A stretch of DNA of 64,000 nucleotides from Xiphydria camelus (taxonomy: Eukaryota; Arthropoda; Insecta; Hymenoptera; Xiphydriidae). The notes beneath the pieces were generated by a model, which had not been told where the DNA came from, made no database searches, and was given only the letters and a program-made list of their open reading frames with translations. The position numbers and the translations under genes are program-made. Of the stretch, positions 10,800 to 21,901 are shown one piece after another; the stretch's first letter is position 1; the number at the start of each line of letters is the position of its first letter. The stretch covers positions 18,369,778 through 18,433,777 of the forward strand of contig OY783194.1 in assembly GCA_963678675.1 (NCBI GenBank), in the 5' to 3' direction.

Positions 10800-11025
10800 A
10801 AGGATTTTTTTCTTTATTGATTTGTTTATTAACTCTCTGGTATCGCCTGACACACGCCTATTGTTACTTTCTTATCTTTGTAATCTCTGAATCGCTTTAA
10901 ATTGTACTTTAGTTTTAAGTTTGTGTATTTTGTACCTTATTTGCTTGTTTGATGTTTCTTGATTCTCAGAATACCATATTTATTCAACTTTGAATAATAA
11001 ACGCCTTATCAATCAATCAATCTCC
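10800..11025 (+). mobile_element. Possible LINE 3' end with (TCAA)n tail
   Basis: AATAATAAACGCC followed by TCAATCAATCAATC near 11000-11022 looks like a non-LTR 3' terminus, similar to the minus-strand end at 60411. The 5' limit and any target duplication were not found. Confidence 0.4.
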
Positions 11026-11029
11026 CTCT

Positions 11030-11585
11030 CCCCCTCTCTCTCTGTCTCCGCTGCTTAAATCTCTGGCAGACGGATTGAGCACATTTAATTGAATATAGCT
11101 ATTCAACCCTTTAACGTCTTTGTTACCATATGGTTACATTGACTATTCATGATCATTAACTCATAAAATATCACACTTATCCATATACTACCGCCGTTAC
11201 CACATGGTTACAAATCTGAATAACCAATTAGACATATAGCGCCATCTGTAGACGATTCATACCTATGGTAAAATCAGATTTTTTTATTGAAGCTAAATAT
11301 TGAAGCTACAAGTTGTTGGCAGTCAAAGAGATCGTTTATTCTAAAATTTACATTACTTGTTAGAGAAATATTGATTAACTACCCTACCCTGCTTCACGCT
11401 TCCATCTCGAATGAAAGATAAATTATAATTCATAATTATCAGACGTACTAGGCAGCATCACAACATTCGAATCTTTCAAAGAATCTCAAAAGTAATATGA
11501 AGAATATTTGTATCAAATTAATATCAACCAATTATTATAGTTTACGTTTATTCAAAAACTATCCACAATACAGCCTAGAGTACAT
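11030..11585. other. AT-rich gene-free stretch
   Basis: No ORF or repeat structure was recognised apart from a (CT)n run at 11027-11048. Confidence 0.35.
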
Positions 11586-11813
11586 TATAACTACCTTCGT
11601 TCAGTACTTTTTCATACTCCAGAGTTTGGACACGTGCTTTGTACTTGGCTAATTCTCTTAACAGTTCTTCTTCTCGACTCTTAGCCTACGCTACCTCAAA
11701 TTCAATGTTCTTGCCGCCCACTTTTAATTCAATCACATTAATCTCCTGAGAAGAATTGCGTTTATCTGGTGAAACATGAAGCTTCTTCATCGGATCACTA
11801 AGCCTTATATCCT

Positions 11814-12059
11814 TGTTGGAGTAATTTGCTTTTACCTATATAAGATTGTTACCCCTGACTCCCACCGTCACGCCACCTAGGCGATAGCGTCCTGCATCGT
11901 TTTAGTTACCGTTACGTCTAGTTACTATTAGTCTTCAGTTTTAGTTTCCGTCATGTAAGAGTCTACACACGTTTTCTGTTCTCTGTGAAATATACTTGTA
12001 TCGTTACTTTTCTCGCATCATCCTGAATGGAAGAAATCACGCACACCTAATCCCTATCA
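11814..12059 (+). repeat. Copia 5' LTR
   Basis: TGTTGGAG...CCCTATCA, 246 bp. TATATAAG at about 11837 is a likely TATA box for the genomic RNA. Same length as the 3' LTR. Confidence 0.95.
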
Positions 12060-12075
12060 GGTTATGGGCCCAGGG
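12060..12075 (+). promoter_or_regulatory. Primer-binding site, initiator-tRNA(Met) half-molecule type
   Basis: GGTTATGGGCCCAGGG directly abuts the LTR. Drosophila copia is primed from an internal region of initiator tRNA-Met, and this sequence is of that type. Confidence 0.7.
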
Positions 12076-12201
12076 AAACCATGCGAGAAATAGTTTTGGT
12101 CAGAAGTTAAGTAAAAACGTGAAAAATCTCGAAACTCAAGAAGCCGACCTTTGAGGTTATCTCCCTGCCCTCGTGCGATCGTGGAATATATAATCGACAT
12201 A

Positions 12202-15200
12202 ATGGAAAGCGAGTTGTCGAGAGTGACTAAACTCAAAAACATCGAAAACTGGGGAATCTGGAAATTTCAGATAAAAGTTCTGCTCAATTCGCATGGAGCG
12301 TTGAACGTTGCCTTAGGGACGGAACGAAAACCAGCAGAACTCGGTGCAGAGATCAACGCAACCGCACGAACCGAACACACAAAAAGCCTGGAAAAATGGA
12401 ACAAGAGCGACGCGACAGCGCAGAAATTAATCGTCACGACCATCGGAGAACAACCAACGCTCCACATAATCAACTGCTCGACGGCAGCGGAAATGTGGCT
12501 GAAACTTACCACAATCTACGAGCAGAAGTCAGAAGCAAGTGTGCACATGCTGCAACAAAACTGGTACAGCACGACGAAGAAAACTACAGACAACATCGCA
12601 ACGCATATCGCAAAACTTGAGGAAATCGCACACAGATTGAAGCTCATGGGCGAGCAAATATCAGACTCCATGATCATAACCAAAATCCTGATGACCTTGC
12701 CGGAGAGCTACAGACATTTCATCAGCGCATGGGAATCTGCGCCAGCGGGAGAGCGCACTCTGGAGAACCTGAAAGCGAGGCTCATGATAGAGGAATCGAG
12801 AAGTGCAGCTCAAGAGGACAAAGCAGCGAATGCTTTATCAACTAACGCTTATCGTGGGAAGCCCGGACGAGGGCGCGGCGGCCGAGGTGGACGCGGAGGT
12901 CGAGGCGGACGCGGAGGTTCGTCGAATGAATCATCTAGGCCAGGTAGATGCTACGAGTGCGGCGTGTTCGGACATTGGGCTCGTGAATGCTCTCAGCGGA
13001 AGGGAGACGACAATCATCGGGGACTACAAGGGGCCAGTAATGCCTCCGGGAAAAGGCTACACGGTGAAAGCCTAGTGAGCGAGGCCCTAACCTCAGAAAC
13101 ATCGCAAGCCGGACGAGAGGCAGAATGGTTCCTAGATTCCGGAGCTAGCGACCACATGACCAATCGAAGGGACCGGTTCGTGACCTATGAAGCTTTCGAG
13201 TCCCCAGCGCCAGTTCGCATCGGCGATGGAGGATCTATCGAAGCCCATGGAAAAGGGAGCATCAACGTCATCATGTTCAACGGAGAAAGCTGGGACGAAA
13301 ACCATCTAGTCGACGTTTTATATGTGCCGAAATTAAAATATAATCTGTTCTCATTAAGAGCCGCCCTAGACAAAGGCCTCGAGATGCAGTCAACAAACAC
13401 CACCTGCGAGATAATTAAAAATGGCCGCATCATCGCAACAGGAGTTCGCAAAGGAAAAATGTATATAATGCAATTCGATAATGCCGAGCCGAAAAGGTCG
13501 AGATGGAGAAACGATCCACCGCAGGCATTCCTAACCTCATCAGACACACTGAGGAGCTGGCACGAAAAAATGGCACATCAGAACTTCAGGCACGTAAGGC
13601 AGATTCTCGGTAGATTCCAAATACCAGTAAAAGGTGAGAAAAATCCATTTTGCGAAGCATGCACCCTCGGAAAGATGCACAGACTCCCTTTCCCGGAGAG
13701 CGACTCAAGAACGAAGAACATCGGAGAAATTATACACGCTGATCTCTGCGGACCTATGCCAACCAAGTCACTAGGCGGTTCGAGATACTATCTCCTACTA
13801 AAAGACGACTACTCGCACTTCCGAACAGTATACTTCATCGAGAGTAAAGCAGAAACAACGAACCGCATCGAAAAATTCCTAAAGAAGGCCGAGAAACAAT
13901 GCCCTGCGGGAGTACGAGTCCTCCGCACAGATAATGGATTGGAATTCATTAACAACGAGATGAAGGAACTAACGGACAGCCTCGGCATCCGACACCAGAG
14001 AACTGTAGCGTACACACCAGAGCAGAATGGATCGGCGGAGAGGGACAATCGCACGCTGAAGGAAGCGGCACGTACAATGATGCTCGCTGGTGGATTCAAA
14101 GCCGAATTCTGGGCAGAAGCCGTTAATATGGCCGTCGACACACTGAATCGCACCGGAACGAGCAGCGTCAAAGGTATGACTCCCTCAGAACTCTGGTTTC
14201 AGCGTAAGCCCGACTTGAAAGAGATGCACGCCTTCGGCGAAGAGGTCTTCGTACATATTCCAAAGGAGAAACGTCGAGCACTGGACGCCAAAGCAAAAAA
14301 AGGCTATCTAGTAGGATACGGAGACGAAACCAAAGGATTCAGAGTGTGGTTTCCAGACAGAAACAGAACTGAGACGGCCAGAGACATAGTTTTCTCGGGA
14401 AGAGTCGAACCGGCGGTCGCACCAAGCGAACGCAACGACGAGGAGATTTGGCTGGGCATCGAACGTCCCCCGGAGGAGCACGAAGATTCCGAGGACGAGC
14501 TCGAGCCATTACAGAACGCAGAGGAGCCGGAAGAAGAACAAGAACACGAAGAGGAAATGAGACCGGATGAACCGAACAACGAGGAAGAGCTACAACAAGC
14601 AGCGGGAGATATAGAAGAAAACAACGAAGCAGCCCAACCTGAGAACGAGGCGCACGACCTTCGAGACAGAAGTACGCTGAGACCTCCCGTAAAATTTCGT
14701 GATTTCCTCGGCGATATATTTTTAGCGGAGAATCAGGAACCTCTGTCATACCACGAGGCAACACAAGGCGAAAACAGAGCGAAGTGGAAAAGAGCAATGG
14801 ATGAGGAGCTCGAGTCTCTCAGGCAGAACAACGTCTGGGAGCTCGTGAATACCCCGACAGATACGAACATCATCGACTGCAAATGGACGTATAAATTAAA
14901 GCGAGATGCAATTGGCAACGTCAAGCGGCATAAAGCGAGACTAGTAGCACGGGGATTTCGCCAAAGAGAGGGCATCGACTATCAGGAAACCCACAGCCCT
15001 GTAGTCCGATTTGACTCAATCCGCGCTATTCTCGCTATAGCCGCATCCGAATCTATGCAGATAAAGCAGTTCGACGTGAAGACTGCATTCTTATACGGCG
15101 ACATCGACGAAGTCATCTATATGCAACAACCAGAGGGCTACGACGATGCAAGCGGAAGAGTTTGCAAGCTAAATCGAAGCTTGTACGGGTTGAAGCAGTC

Positions 15201-16299
15201 CTCTCGATGCTGGAACCGTCGTTTCACTGAATTCCTGAAAAGATTCAGTCTGAAAGGGACCGAAGCAGATCCATGCGTGTTTATATGCCAAAAGAAGAAC
15301 CAGGATTTAATATTGGCAATATACATTGACGACGGACTAATCGTGGCGAAGGACAGAGCTCTGATCGACAAACTCCTTGCAGAACTGAAGAGCGAATTCG
15401 AAATAACTCAAAACGAGGCAGATTTATTTCTAGGAATCCACATAGAACGAGAGGCCGACGGATCAATTTTCCTGCACCAAGAGGCGTATACGAGAAGAGT
15501 TCTGGAAAGATTCCGAGTAGAAGAGGCCAACCCTGTAGCTATCCCAGCAGATCCAAACCAGCAACTATATCCGCTCGGTCATGCGGGAGAACCAGAAGAC
15601 GTCACAACGGCGCCATATCGCGAGGCGGTCGGAAGTCTGATATACTTATCGATAGTAACAAGACCTGACATAACATTCGCAGTGAACCAGGCAAGCAGGT
15701 ATCTCGAGAACCCGACAACAACTCACTGGAAAGCCGTTAAGCGAATATTAAAGTACCTGAAAGGCACAATAAATCACGGGCTTCGATTCAAATGCGACAA
15801 AAAAAAAGAACTACTCGCATACAGCGACGCAGATTACGCGGGAGATCTGCAGACACGACGATCGACGACGGGATACGCTCTCAAGCTGGCATCAGCAACA
15901 ATATCCTGGAACTCACAAAGGCAACAGGTCGTCGCACTGTCAACCACGGATGCAGAATACATGGCTGCATGTCAAACAGCCAAGGAAATAGCCTGGACAA
16001 AGAGTTTGATCAAGGAGCTGCTAAACGTAAAGAACGTCCCGACGACGCTCTTCATGGACAACCAGAGCGCAATAAGCCTGATCAAGAACCCGGTTTTCCA
16101 TAAGCGGGTCAAACACATAGACGTCCGATTCCATTATATCAGAGAGAGGCACGCCGAAAAGGATTTCGCATTGGAGTGGGTGGCGTCAAAGGAACAGCAC
16201 GCGGACATCCTGATAAAGCCGCTACCACGGCAGCAGCACAGATACCACCGAGAAGCGCTTGGAATTCAACCCAAGCACCTTCCACCAGGCGAGGACTGA
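12202..16299 (+). CDS. Copia Gag-Pol polyprotein, 1365 aa, intact
   Basis: Start chosen at ATG 12202 (MESELSRVTKLKNIENWGIW), which opens the copia-type Gag domain; an in-frame ATG at 12151 would add 17 residues. In order: Gag (about 1-215); RGG-rich linker (about 228-245); CCHC knuckle CYECGVFGHWAREC near 250; aspartic protease DSGA near 312; GAG-pre-integrase H/C motif (SWHEKMAHQNF ... CEAC); integrase with Asp 514, Asp 577 and Glu 613 (35 residues between the last two, DD35E); reverse transcriptase with YIDDG near 1041; RNase H (SDADYAGD ... TTDAEY). The ending reads ADILIKPL where most relatives have ADIxTKPL. Acidic E/D-rich linker near 755-830. One frame, no stops or shifts. Gag and Pol are presumably separated by the protease. 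Confidence 0.96.
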   Translation: MESELSRVTKLKNIENWGIWKFQIKVLLNSHGALNVALGTERKPAELGAEINATARTEHTKSLEKWNKSDATAQKLIVTTIGEQPTLHIINCSTAAEMWLKLTTIYEQKSEASVHMLQQNWYSTTKKTTDNIATHIAKLEEIAHRLKLMGEQISDSMIITKILMTLPESYRHFISAWESAPAGERTLENLKARLMIEESRSAAQEDKAANALSTNAYRGKPGRGRGGRGGRGGRGGRGGSSNESSRPGRCYECGVFGHWARECSQRKGDDNHRGLQGASNASGKRLHGESLVSEALTSETSQAGREAEWFLDSGASDHMTNRRDRFVTYEAFESPAPVRIGDGGSIEAHGKGSINVIMFNGESWDENHLVDVLYVPKLKYNLFSLRAALDKGLEMQSTNTTCEIIKNGRIIATGVRKGKMYIMQFDNAEPKRSRWRNDPPQAFLTSSDTLRSWHEKMAHQNFRHVRQILGRFQIPVKGEKNPFCEACTLGKMHRLPFPESDSRTKNIGEIIHADLCGPMPTKSLGGSRYYLLLKDDYSHFRTVYFIESKAETTNRIEKFLKKAEKQCPAGVRVLRTDNGLEFINNEMKELTDSLGIRHQRTVAYTPEQNGSAERDNRTLKEAARTMMLAGGFKAEFWAEAVNMAVDTLNRTGTSSVKGMTPSELWFQRKPDLKEMHAFGEEVFVHIPKEKRRALDAKAKKGYLVGYGDETKGFRVWFPDRNRTETARDIVFSGRVEPAVAPSERNDEEIWLGIERPPEEHEDSEDELEPLQNAEEPEEEQEHEEEMRPDEPNNEEELQQAAGDIEENNEAAQPENEAHDLRDRSTLRPPVKFRDFLGDIFLAENQEPLSYHEATQGENRAKWKRAMDEELESLRQNNVWELVNTPTDTNIIDCKWTYKLKRDAIGNVKRHKARLVARGFRQREGIDYQETHSPVVRFDSIRAILAIAASESMQIKQFDVKTAFLYGDIDEVIYMQQPEGYDDASGRVCKLNRSLYGLKQSSRCWNRRFTEFLKRFSLKGTEADPCVFICQKKNQDLILAIYIDDGLIVAKDRALIDKLLAELKSEFEITQNEADLFLGIHIEREADGSIFLHQEAYTRRVLERFRVEEANPVAIPADPNQQLYPLGHAGEPEDVTTAPYREAVGSLIYLSIVTRPDITFAVNQASRYLENPTTTHWKAVKRILKYLKGTINHGLRFKCDKKKELLAYSDADYAGDLQTRRSTTGYALKLASATISWNSQRQQVVALSTTDAEYMAACQTAKEIAWTKSLIKELLNVKNVPTTLFMDNQSAISLIKNPVFHKRVKHIDVRFHYIRERHAEKDFALEWVASKEQHADILIKPLPRQQHRYHREALGIQPKHLPPGED

Positions 16300-16337
16300 G
16301 ACCAAAAAAAAAAAAATTACAGACCAAAGCAGTGTAA

Positions 16338-16351
16338 AACCAAAGCGGGAG
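16338..16351 (+). promoter_or_regulatory. Copia polypurine tract
   Basis: ACCAAAGCGGGAG immediately precedes the 3' LTR, the position of the plus-strand primer. Confidence 0.65.
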
Positions 16352-16597
16352 TGTTGGAGTAATTTGCTTTTACCTATATAAGATTGTTACCCCTGACTCC
16401 CACCGTCACGCCACCTAGGCGATAGCGTCCTGCATCGTTTTAGTTACCGTTACGTCTAGTTACTATTAGTCTTCAGTTTTAGTTTCCGTCATGTAAGAGT
16501 CTACACACGTTTTCTGTTCTCTGTGAAATATACTTGTATCGTTACTTTTCTCGCATCATCCTGAATGGAAGAAATCACGCACACCTAATCTCTATCA
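16352..16597 (+). repeat. Copia 3' LTR
   Basis: 246 bp; differs from the 5' LTR only by T for C near the end (CTAATCTCTATCA against CTAATCCCTATCA). Confidence 0.95.
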
Positions 16598-17055
16598 ATC
16601 CTTCTTCTTAGTGGCAGTTGCCTCGGTGGCACGTTTAGCAATTTCAACTTTCTATTGCTGAAGAACTTGGGTAGCAAGCAGTGAACTGTATTTTTCAAGT
16701 TTCTGTGTATTCCTGTAATGATAAGTTAATTCATATTTTACATATAGTTTGTAAATAACTCTGCTTTTCATCCTCGAATTGCACTTTTTCTTATCTTTTC
16801 TTTCGCTCGTAATTCTTTTGAACTTTGAATTGCTTCGTCTTCCTCATTCGATAAATTACTTTCTTCGATATTTATTGTCGCTCATCTTATTCAGTCACAT
16901 TTTCTTTATCGTTTTCTCAACTTCAAAACGACTGCCTAATGAAATAATTTGAATTAATACGTAGTTTCTCAATAATATCCATATTCAATTATGTAATACA
17001 AAATGGTAATTGTTCAATTTTACTTATCAGAAGTAAACATTATAGAGACTATGTT

Positions 17056-17087
17056 AGGTGTACAACTTTGCTTCCACCGTTTTCCTA
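17056..17087 (+). repeat. Half of a GGTGTACAACTTTG hairpin repeat
   Basis: The same sequence forms hairpins at 53802-53868 and 56326-56390 inside the SWIM transposon arms; only one arm is left here. Confidence 0.5.
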
Positions 17088-17089
17088 TA

Positions 17090-18629
17090 CCGGGTGTTTT
17101 CCTGGGTTGTTGACATAGGCCGATATGGTGCATAGCAGTTTGTAGATTATAGTATGTACGCTATTGGTCGAAGACGCAAGGACGCCGAGCGATTGGCTCT
17201 GCCTATCGTCGGCAGACATCAATCGTCGCGACAGAAGTTCCCTAGTGCGTAGGCACCGAGCAGACGAGAAAGTATGGCGGTTGACACATACCGGGTGTTT
17301 TCCTGGGTTGTTGACATAGGCCGATATGGTGCATAGCAGTTTGTAGACTATAGTATGTACGCTATTGGTCGGAGACGCAAGGACGCCGAGCGATTGGCTC
17401 TGCCTATCGTTGGCAGACGTCAATCGTCGCGACAGAAGTTCCCTAGTGCGTAGGCACTGAGCAGACGAGAAAGTATGGCGGTTGATACAAAAATTTGTTT
17501 ACAAGGTGGAATTTTTCAGAGTAATTGTATTTTTTGAAAATAAAATGTGGTTTTCAAAGTTCGCGTTTATTTCGACCCTCGAACGCGCTTTTTAATAAAT
17601 AGTAAAAATACAGTTAAAAAGAGTAATGAAGGAAGGGTGATAAATCTTGGGAAAAATGTAAAATAATTAACGAGATGTAGAGACAAGTGAACCGACGTGA
17701 AAAATAACAGTGACCAGGCAGTTCTCAGGATTTTTGAGTAGAGTAAGTGTAACGATAAATCGAGAGGAATAACAAAAAGGAATTGTTTTGAAGTCATTCA
17801 ATTTCTTTATACTTTATAAAGGTAATAATAGTACAAAAATTATTTGTAGACTTAGAGAAAGTGATGAATTCTTCATGGATGATGGAAAAGTTCGACGACG
17901 TGCATCAGCCTCCACGGAGAAATGTGCCAAAGACGAAGGACGATTGGTCTCCCGCTCATGAAATAGAAATAAATGAAACATAAAATAGTATTGATACAGA
18001 AAAAGAATGTAGTACAGGTATTTATTTACCAATACCATACCAACGTGATTAAATACTTCAGCAAGCTTTGATAACCAGGACCATGGTTAATGACTTTGTG
18101 TTTTGCAACAACGAGCACCAACTCCCCCGGAGGACACGAAAAACTGTAACATGAGGAATACGGTGAAAGGTTAATAAAATTATCCCAAACGATACCATGA
18201 ATGTAAATAAATCCTTTTCATATCATGACATGTTGTGGAAAACTCACCGCTGCTTCATGTTTGCAGGAGACGTTCGAAATTATTCCCTTGCTGAGCCGAG
18301 CATCTAATATTTCTATTTCATGAGCGGGATATCGTTTCGCGAATGGAAATATTTTATTAACTTTGAAAACCATATTTTATTTTCAAAAAATACAATTACT
18401 CTGAAAAACTCCACTTTGTAAACAAACGTATGTGTCAACCGCCATACTTTCTCGTCTGCTCGGGGTCTACGCACTAGGGAACTTCTGTCGCGACGATTGA
18501 CGTCTCCCGACGATAGGCAGACCCAATCGCTCGGCGTCCTTGCGTCTCCGACCAATAGCGTACATACTATAGTCTACAAACTGCTATGCACCATATCGGC
18601 CTATGTCAACAACCCAGGAAAACACCCGG
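17090..18629. mobile_element. TA-flanked DNA transposon, copy 2, with duplicated left end
   Basis: CCGGGTGTTTTCCTGGG at 17090 and its inverse ending at 18629 are flanked by TA (17088-17089, 18630-18631). TIRs are about 300 bp. The first 201 bp is repeated in tandem (17090-17290 and 17291 onward), which copy 1 lacks. No transposase is recognised. It includes the empty TTA site that dates the composite insertion in copy 1. Confidence 0.8.
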
Positions 18630-18630
18630 T

Positions 18631-18850
18631 ATGTTCGCGATCAAAGAGCCCATAGCAAAATTGCGAGTTTTGCGTGAGCACCTCTGTGGGTCTCCTCGTC
18701 CAATAGAATCACCGGAGAAGCGTGAATGCACTCGCGGATGACTACGCATGCGCATTCACGCTTCTCCGGTGATTCTATTGGACGAGGAGACCCACAGAGG
18801 TGCTCATGCAAAACTTGCAATTTTGCTATGGGCTCTTTGATCGCGGACAT
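18631..18850. repeat. Fold-back A, 220 bp
   Basis: ATGTTCGCGATCAAAGAG is mirrored by CTCTTTGATCGCGGACAT. The arms share the CACCGGAGAAGCGTGAATG block with fold-back B. Confidence 0.8.
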
Positions 18851-18859
18851 GTGGTAGTA

Positions 18860-19175
18860 CCGTATGTCCGCGATCATTTGAACCATAGAAAAATTGCGAG
18901 TTTTGCATGAGCACCCCTTTGGGTCTCCTCGTCCAATAGAATCACCGGAGAAGCGTGAATGCGCATGCGTAGTCATCCGCGAGTGTGGCGTCGTCAGCAA
19001 GTTCAGATCGGTTATCGAAATAATCGATCTGAACTTGCTGACGTCGCCACACTCGCGGATGACTACGCATGCGCATTCACGCTTCTCCGGTGATTCTATT
19101 GGACGAAGAGACCCAAAGGGGTGCTCATGCAAAACTCGCAATTTTCCTATGGTTCAAATGATCGCGGACATACGG
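18860..19175. repeat. Fold-back B, 316 bp, TA duplication
   Basis: CCGTATGTCCGCGATCA...TGATCGCGGACATACGG, TA on both sides (18858-18859, 19176-19177). A lone half of the same family lies at 42446-42608. Long open frames across it arise only from the palindrome. Confidence 0.85.
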
Positions 19176-19177
19176 TA

Positions 19178-19264
19178 CACCCGGGTTCACGGATTCTGAA
19201 CATAGTGACTTTTCGAAATGTAATTTTTAAACGTAACAGCCAATTAGCAATGAAATCTCATACT
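19178..19264. repeat. Left part of a CACCCGxGTxCACGG MITE, split by later insertions
   Basis: Starts CACCCGGGTTCACGGATTC after TA. The middle resumes at 23374-23438 (CTTTCATTAGCTAATG...TTCATTGG). A complete relative is at 41432-41642. Confidence 0.65.
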
Positions 19265-19860
19265 GGGCGTTTTCCAATAAGGAGGCACAGTGTTGCACAG
19301 TGTGACACTGCAGTACACAGTGTCGGGGTGCTTATTGGAACACATTTTAATTTCTCAATGTAACCACCAGAGTGTGCTCATATCATTATGTGCATCATGT
19401 GATGATTGTCTTATCTATTTGTATTCAATGATTAAGTAGGAAAATAAAATTATTAGTTACCGCGTTCTGTATGAATGTATGTTGAAGAGTAAGTACTGAT
19501 TATAATTTATTACAGTACTCACTAATGTTAATTAAATATTTTTCACGTTCTTGCAATATTTATTTAAATATATACTGTATGTAGAATGGAGTATAAGAAA
19601 GAAAATCTCTAAATTCCCTTACCGAAAAATACTAACAACTCATTATTGATGGTGAGAAATTATTATCAATCGGTGATAGATTTAACAGTAAACTATAAAG
19701 CTTGATGGTTCACTATCAAATTTATCACTAATTGATAGTATTTTCAAACCACCAATTTTCAATGAGTCGATAGTATTTTTGCATAAGGGAATCCAACATC
19801 AAAAGTTTTTTCGTACCCACAAATAATATATACGTTAAATTTGGTCTTCATGTATTACAG

Positions 19861-20996
19861 ATGTGGAAGCGCAAACTTGTATTCTGCTTAAGTGATAGAG
19901 TACCAGTTAGTAGTAGTAGCAGTAGCTCTACAAGCCCTAATGATAGTTATGGTGAAGTAAGCAGCGTTTCATCAGATGACAGTTGGATGGAATGCAGAGA
20001 TGAAGATGATGTTTTATTTTTCCCCCTAATGCAATATTTAACACGTGGATGTCGAAGAAGTCGGATTGACAATTATCTGGAAGTAGTCGAATCATGGACA
20101 GAATCAGAATTTAAAGAACACTTGCGGCTATCACGGAGGACGGCATATGAACTTATTAGTAAGCCATTTGTATTATTAATAACAATTGTAGTTATATCTT
20201 ACAAGTGTTACATTATCATCACATAATCCATTATCACGAGGATCACGGATTCTATCACCGAGGAATTACCTACATTAATTGTGAAAGAGAGATCTAGCTG
20301 ATTGGATATTGTACATAGCATTTTATTTACATCTCATGTAATGATGGATCTTCGACTTCTTTATGAAATTTACTATTCAGTTATCCTTCTTGTGTTACAG
20401 ATGAAATTGAAATATCTGGATTTATTCCAGGGAATTCTTTTGGAATGAAGCCGATAAGTGGACAGTTTTGTGTGTTAATATTCTTATGGTTTATGGCTAA
20501 TACAGAGCCATTAAGAACTATTGCAGATCGTTTTGATGTATCTATATCATCTGTATTTCGAGTCATTCGTCGGACTCTTGCTTGGATTTTAACTAAAGCG
20601 AATGAAATAATCAAATGGCCGCAAAATCAGAATGTTATGGTGGTATGTGAAGGGTTTTTTTCAAAGAGAGGAATTTCAAATGTATTAGGAGCTATTGATT
20701 GCACTCACATACCTATAGAAAAACCTTCTACAAATGAAAGAGACTACTATAATCGAAAGAAGTACTTTTCATTGAACTTGCAAGCTGTTGTTGATTCAAA
20801 TATGAAATTTACTAATGTTTATTGCGGTGAACCTGGCTCATTGCACGACGGCCGCGTATTTAGAAGATCACCCTTATATGATATAGCGAATGAAGAAAGA
20901 GAAACGTTGTTTCCTAACAATACTTTTATAATTGGCGATTCTGCGTATCCGTCATTATCATGGCTTGTTCCACCATTTCTAATTATCTACAATTAA
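19861..20996 (+). pseudogene. Harbinger transposase, C-terminally truncated
   Basis: Exons 19861-20158 and 20401-20996 (GTAAGC donor, TTACAG acceptor) join in phase and give 297 residues; intact relatives are nearer 350-400. Serine-rich acidic leader, then DNYLEVVESWTESEFKEHLR. DDE fold: first Asp in LGAIDCTHIPIEKPS, second in GSLHDGRVFRRS, then IIGDSAYPSLSWLVPPF. The reading ends at TAA 20994-20996 just after PPF, so the helix with the third catalytic Glu is missing; sequence beyond is unrelated and includes two fold-backs. It is therefore predicted to be catalytically dead. The start follows a TTACAG, so a 5' untranslated exon is possible. Confidence 0.85.
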
Positions 20997-21216
20997 TCTA
21001 AGTATCTACAAATTAAGATTTTTGCATCAATGGGCTCGTGGTAAACTAAATTATCTTTTTACCAAGCAAAATGCCGTAAATGTTGGTTAAAAAATCACAT
21101 TTGTTTTCTTTAAAAATATCTGAACAATTAAAGGCTATTGAAATAATTTTAAACCCAATTTTCTCCGCTTGGCGCAGTTTATTACCCATGTGCCCCATCG
21201 TCGTTCTCAGTCTATA

Positions 21217-21438
21217 CAGGATCTTTAATCCCATGCGCAACAGATTTGAATTTCTATGACATTTGATTTCGGTAGTGTGTGGACGGTGATCGAGTCATTT
21301 ATAGTTAGATTTGGCTTTAGAAGAGTGCTCTGACTATAAATGAACTCTAATTATAAATTACTCGAGCACCGTCCACACACTAACGAAATCAAATGTCAGA
21401 AAAATTCAAATCTGTTGCGCTTGGGATTAAAGATCCTG
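21217..21438. repeat. 222-bp fold-back, TA duplication
   Basis: CAGGATCTTTAATCCCATGCG...GATCCTG with TA on both sides (21215-21216, 21439-21440). Contains the GATTTCGGTAGTG/GATCGAGTC block shared with 51860-52160. Confidence 0.75.
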
Positions 21439-21539
21439 TATAATCATAACTTAGTTATATTTTAATTTTATATTTTATATAACTTATATTTTAATTTTTG
21501 GTTCTGTTCTTTACTAAAAGACCAGAATCTCTCCTATAT

Positions 21540-21877
21540 CGTATGTTCCACTCTGTATGGGCCAGTTTGAAACTTACCTTCGGACAGGATTGGCCGGTAA
21601 TCAAGACATTTATACCGATAGAAGTCGAGTCGGTAGTTAGAGTTGGTGTCAATACGGGAGATCGAAGCGTCTAACCTCGAAATTGTGATTTTGTGAATAA
21701 TGGAAATTACTCACCATTATTCACAAATTCACGATTTCGAGGTTAGACGCTTCGATCTCCCGAATTGATACCAATTCTAACTACCGACTCGACTTCTACC
21801 GATATAAATGTCTCGATTACTGACCAAGCCTGCCCGAAGGTAAGTTTCAAACTGGCCCGTACAAAGTGGAATATACG
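21540..21877. repeat. 338-bp fold-back with CGATCTCCCGAATTGA arms
   Basis: CGTATGTTCCACTCTGTATG is mirrored by the end at 21877. Its core repeats the TTCACGATTTCGAGGTTAG block of the 2496-3458 and 51840-52210 fold-backs. Confidence 0.75.
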
Positions 21878-21901
21878 GCATGGAGTGTTTTTAACTGTAT
21901 C

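Larger units (their letters stand above)
11814..16597 (+). mobile_element. Complete Copia-superfamily LTR retrotransposon, 4784 bp
   Basis: Two 246-bp LTRs flank one gag-pol frame, and ATCCT is duplicated on either side (11809-11813, 16598-16602). By eye the LTRs differ at one position near their 3' ends, implying recent insertion. The order protease, integrase, reverse transcriptase, RNase H identifies Copia. All parts needed for transposition appear present. Confidence 0.96.
11590..16905 (-). pseudogene. Acidic coiled-coil protein gene remnant, split by Copia
   Basis: Read on the minus strand and skipping the Copia element. 16905-16760 gives an acidic stretch (NIEESNLSNEEDEAIQSS). 16700-16598 gives QKLEKYSSLLATQVLQQ-stop-KVEIAKRA. 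The frame continues across the insertion into LSDPMKKLHVSPDKRNSSQE and, after another stop, KSREEELLRELAKYKARVQ, ending near 11590. The heptad-rich ending resembles the tails of Harbinger partner proteins, but the DNA-binding domain was not found, so identity is uncertain. At least two in-frame stops make it a pseudogene, apparently already dead before Copia landed. Confidence 0.5.

Noticed and set aside
12267..15466. Many antisense and shifted open frames (for example 13185-13547, 14339-14797)
   Set aside because: Shadows of the Copia Gag-Pol gene, caused by its biased composition.
18641..19199. Open frames of 101 and 166 codons on both strands
   Set aside because: They run through the arms of fold-backs A and B and mirror each other; no known domain. 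The frames are by-products of the palindrome.
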